Origin: Elioraea tepidiphila DSM 17972
GTDB lineage: Bacteria > Pseudomonadota > Alphaproteobacteria > Acetobacterales > Acetobacteraceae
Direction: 5' to 3'
NCBI RefSeq assembly: GCF_000378465.1
Contig: NZ_KB899927.1
Coordinates: forward strand, 1 to 46,943
Length of the DNA stretch: 46,943 bases
The translations under genes and the position numbers were made by a program. Position 1 is the stretch's first letter. Every line of letters starts with the position of its first letter. The notes below the pieces were generated by a model. It did no database searches and was not told the origin of the DNA. It worked only from the letters and a program-made list of their open reading frames with translations. Shown here one piece after another: positions 44,438 to 46,943 of this stretch.

Positions 44438-46663
44438 TCAAACGACAAAGAAATCCCACGGGTCGATGCCTTGCGCGTTCGACGATATGTCCCAGGGCAC
44501 CACCTGTGCGTTCAAGCTGTTCCTCCAGAGGACGTCGCTGCCGCCATTGCCATTGAAGTCGCCGACAGCGGCCACGTTCCAGAGCGCACCCGCTTCGTCC
44601 GCCAGCACATTGCGTGCGGCGGCGGTGCTGTCCTGCATGCTCCAGACCTCCAGCCTGTTGATCGACTGGTTCCACATGAAGAGATCGTCGATCCCGTCTC
44701 CATTGACATCGGAGATGCCCCGAACGGCCATGTCGAAGCTGAGGTTCCTTTCGACGATCTTCTGCCCGGCGAAACCGCCGTTGTTGATGCTCCACGTCAC
44801 CACCGTGCCGCTCGCGCTGCTCCGGAGCAGGATGTCATCGTAGGTATCGCCGTTGAAGTTGCCGACACCGACGATCTTCCACGTCAGATCGGTGTTCTTG
44901 TGGATCACCGTCTGGCTGGCGAAGGAGCCATTGTTCATCAGCCAAACCACGATGGTGCCACTCGATGCGCTGCGTAACAACAGATCGGATGTGCCATCGC
45001 CATTGAAGTCACCCACGCCCTGCAATTGCCAGACAGGATCGGTGTTGCGGTGAACAATCGCCTCACGCGCGATGCGGCCATCCTTGATCGTCCAGGTCGC
45101 GACGGTGCCGTCGATGCTGCTCCTCAGCACGATGTCGTCGAAACCGTCGCCGTTGAAGTCGCCCACGCCCTGGATCTGCCAGGTCGTCGGGGCGCCCAGG
45201 TAGAGCGTGCTGTGGTTGGTGATGAAACCATCCCTGGACCATCGCACGGCCACCGTGCCGTCGAAGCTGCTGCGGAGCAGAACATCGTCGGTGCCGTCGT
45301 TGTTGAAATCGCCGACGCCGACGATCTGCCAGGTCGGGCTGACGTTCAGCAGGTGTCCGGAGCGCGTGCCGGTGATCCAGTTGTCCTCGGAAACCGGCTT
45401 GTTGAACACGGTCCCGCGATCCTGCTCCACCCGCATGTAGTCGATCCACATGGCCGGCGACACATCGGGCGTGTCGTCGGGGAAGCTCCACAACTGGTTC
45501 TCCCAGGCATAAGGGAGATCGCTCGGCACACCGATCTCCGACCGCGCCGCCTCGACGCCGTCGATAAAGGCGATCGCGATGCCGTCACCGGTCTCGATCC
45601 GCACCGTGAACGGAACCCCGGGGATGTGATTGAATCCGGTGGAAACGTTATTGTATTCGTTATTGCTGATGGTCTGAAAAAACCATTCCTGCCGGTCTGC
45701 CCGATAGAGCAGGGCGCCGCCGACATTGATGGGATCATCGCGCGAGACCCAGCCGATCGTGAGGTGCAGACCCTGGGTCGTGTTCACAACGACCCGCTGT
45801 TCCCCTACGGCCCCCAGGGCGGGAAACCAGTTCATCGCATCGTGCGGGCTGACGGCCGGGTCTTCGCCCAGCCGGATCCGCGCCGTGCCCGCCTCGGTCG
45901 AACTGGCAAACAGCTCCAGCCAGTCGCCGAACGAGGCAAGACCCACCGTTCCGGAACCGGCTCGCGACACCCAGTATTGCGGGGCAAGCGTTGGCGAACT
46001 GAACTCGTCATGCCATCCCGCGGTCTCGATCGGCCCGATCACCGGGTCCGAGGTGTTGTCGTGCTCGACCCAGAGGTAGTCCACCCAGACCGTCGGCGCG
46101 GAGTAGCCGCCGGCGTAGGCCTTGTTCCACAGCTGCGTATCCCAGGCGACCCGTTCGTCGCTTGGCAGGTTGGTGATGGACCGAGCCACTTCGACACCGT
46201 CGATGAAGGCGGCCGAGTAGCCGATGCCTGTCTCGACCCTGACGGTGAAGGTCTCGCCAGGCGTGTGCAGCCAGTCGGTCGCGATGTTCGTGTACTGGCC
46301 GTCGGCGCCGGTCTGGAAGATCCACTGGCCAAGATCGGCGCGGTAGAGCAGGGCGCCGGCGACGTTCGACGGATTGTCGATAGAAACGAAGCCGATCGTG
46401 AGATCGATGTTCAGGATGGTGCTGATCAGGAGTCGCTGCTCACCGAAGGTGGCCCAACCCAGCCCGTCGTACCCCGTGTCAGCCGGAGTGACATAGCGGA
46501 GCTGTGCCGCCCCGGCACCCGCCGGCCCGGCGCCCAGGGCGAGCCAGCCGCCGATGGAAGGGTTGGCAGAAAGCCGGATGTTTCCTGTCCCACTCGTGGC
46601 TACGGAGTAATCGTTCCACAGGGCGACTCCAAGGAACTCATCGAACCACGAGATATTCACCAT
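44438..46663 (-). CDS. Large surface-type protein: duplicated N-domain plus six FG-GAP repeats
   Basis: 741-residue protein. Two homologous domains of about 200 residues open it (about 5-202 and 216-415), sharing W-x-DEF, LLYRAD, W-x-FQT, FTVR-ETG, FIDGVE-ARS and W-DY-VE, consistent with a lectin/glucanase-like beta fold. Six FG-GAP/VCBS-type repeats of about 48 residues follow (444-735), each around GVGDFNGDGTDDVLLRSS-x-GTV-W with Asp/Asn-rich calcium-binding loops; loops in repeats 4 and 5 are degenerate. There is no N-terminal signal peptide, as in many type I-secreted proteins, but no transporter is near. ATG 46663 puts the first domain at residue 5. ATG 46735, with a GAGGAG site, is an alternative adding 24 residues. 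Composition is visibly less GC-rich than the neighbours, suggesting recent transfer. Confidence 0.8.
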   Translation of the reverse strand: MVNISWFDEFLGVALWNDYSVATSGTGNIRLSANPSIGGWLALGAGPAGAGAAQLRYVTPADTGYDGLGWATFGEQRLLISTILNIDLTIGFVSIDNPSNVAGALLYRADLGQWIFQTGADGQYTNIATDWLHTPGETFTVRVETGIGYSAAFIDGVEVARSITNLPSDERVAWDTQLWNKAYAGGYSAPTVWVDYLWVEHDNTSDPVIGPIETAGWHDEFSSPTLAPQYWVSRAGSGTVGLASFGDWLELFASSTEAGTARIRLGEDPAVSPHDAMNWFPALGAVGEQRVVVNTTQGLHLTIGWVSRDDPINVGGALLYRADRQEWFFQTISNNEYNNVSTGFNHIPGVPFTVRIETGDGIAIAFIDGVEAARSEIGVPSDLPYAWENQLWSFPDDTPDVSPAMWIDYMRVEQDRGTVFNKPVSEDNWITGTRSGHLLNVSPTWQIVGVGDFNNDGTDDVLLRSSFDGTVAVRWSRDGFITNHSTLYLGAPTTWQIQGVGDFNGDGFDDIVLRSSIDGTVATWTIKDGRIAREAIVHRNTDPVWQLQGVGDFNGDGTSDLLLRSASSGTIVVWLMNNGSFASQTVIHKNTDLTWKIVGVGNFNGDTYDDILLRSSASGTVVTWSINNGGFAGQKIVERNLSFDMAVRGISDVNGDGIDDLFMWNQSINRLEVWSMQDSTAAARNVLADEAGALWNVAAVGDFNGNGGSDVLWRNSLNAQVVPWDISSNAQGIDPWDFFVV
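44462..45345 (-). repeat. Six tandem FG-GAP-like coding repeats
   Basis: Repeat units of about 145 bases encode W-x-hydrophobic-GVGDFNGDG-x-DD-hydrophobic-LRSS-x-GTV-x-W. The first four are closely alike; the fifth (ISDVNGDGIDDLFMWNQ) and sixth (VGDFNGNGGSDVLWRNS) have drifted. FG-GAP repeats often form beta-propeller blades, for which six or seven units are a natural count. Confidence 0.8.
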
Positions 46664-46827
46664 CGAGCTGAACCTTTTTCTCACGCCACTGGCAGGCGGC
46701 GGATATGATCGCAATGATGGAAAAAAACTTAACATTTGGATGCGCTCCTCGCAATCAGAACGCGATGATTGCGTCGCCCTGCCTCTTGATTGGGCTGGTG
46801 TTTCGGACGGCTGCCCACGATCCGGAT

Positions 46828-46943
46828 TCACAGGCACGACGCTGCAATGGCGGCGATGTGCCCTCTGGTCGACCCTCGGTGTCGGACTGCGGCGAGGCGG
46901 GTCGCCGCGAGCCGACGGACCATGCGTTCGATCGCGTGGCGGC
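46828..46943 (-). mobile_element. C-terminal fragment of an IS5-type transposase at the window edge
   Basis: The minus-strand frame entering from the right edge reads RHAIERMVRRLAATRLAAVR and ends at TGA 46830-46828. R-H-x-I-E-R-x-x-x-R-L and the following spacing match the end of IS5-family DDE transposases (the Y2R3E6K region, with Ala where Lys is expected), including a helical Ala/Ile tail just before the stop. The rest of the gene is outside the window. A possible terminal repeat starts at about 46792 (GGGCTGGTGTTTCGG). The match is short, so confidence is moderate. Confidence 0.45.

Overview
This window is very GC-rich chromosomal DNA from an alphaproteobacterium. The best guess is a Rhodospirillales/Acetobacteraceae-like organism. 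The lineage call rests on four things: a hemD - mic60 - hemY heme-operon order in which the mitofilin homologue Mic60 is an alphaproteobacterial hallmark; a MipZ-type division-site ATPase; a complete alphaproteobacterial Cpa/Tad pilus locus; and a glutathione-dependent formaldehyde dehydrogenase. Genus is not resolvable from sequence alone. Two stretches are visibly more AT-rich: the flp/tadG intergenic region (about 25.8-26.1 kb) and the FG-GAP gene near the right edge (about 44.4-46.8 kb).

Layout. 0-0.8 kb: an IS1595-family insertion sequence that starts at base 1 and whose transposase has a premature stop. 1.1-2.1 kb: an exported alpha/beta hydrolase (minus). 2.2-6.5 kb: hemD, mic60, hemY and mipZ (plus), then tRNA-Thr(CGU). 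6.8-7.5 kb: an MNT/HepT toxin-antitoxin pair whose HepT toxin is frameshifted. 7.5-12.9 kb: a small membrane protein and the branched-chain amino-acid ABC operon livHMGF-livK (minus). 13.0-14.4 kb: class III alcohol dehydrogenase plus a small conserved partner. 14.7-28.4 kb: a Tad (Flp type IVc) pilus island. It holds the pilin, prepilin peptidase CpaA, CpaB, secretin CpaC, a very short CpaD-like lipoprotein, two CpaE paralogues, CpaF, TadB, TadC, a TadD-like lipoprotein carrying three RodZ-type C-terminal domains, a TadG-like protein and two TadE-like minor pilins. 28.5-35.7 kb: housekeeping genes (MBL-fold hydrolase, fabI, pdxH, a phosphotransferase/kinase fusion, a universal stress protein, ackA and a MaoC-Pta fusion). 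35.7-44.2 kb: two divergent transcription units around bp 38,000. The minus unit encodes an ArgE-like M20 hydrolase and an amino-acid-type binding protein and runs on into pta-ackA. The plus unit encodes a class II aldolase, a PotABC-type importer, a diverged M20D amidohydrolase and a DDAH/arginine-deiminase-like enzyme. 44.4-46.7 kb: a surface-type protein with a duplicated N-terminal domain and six FG-GAP repeats. The last about 115 bases look like the C-terminus of an IS5-type transposase.

How genes work together. The liv genes form one importer. The Tad genes together can build, export and localise an Flp pilus; this locus is unusual in its duplicated CpaE, mini-CpaD and TadD-RodZ_C architecture. 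The plus operon at 38-44 kb looks like uptake plus stepwise hydrolysis of an amidated or guanidino compound. That pathway is an inference, because the operon lacks a periplasmic binding protein and its amidohydrolase lacks expected metal ligands. The most promising undescribed items are the TadD/RodZ_C protein inside the duplicated-CpaE Tad locus and the guanidino-type catabolic operon.

Both window edges lie in insertion-sequence DNA, so the window may be a contig that ends at repeats.
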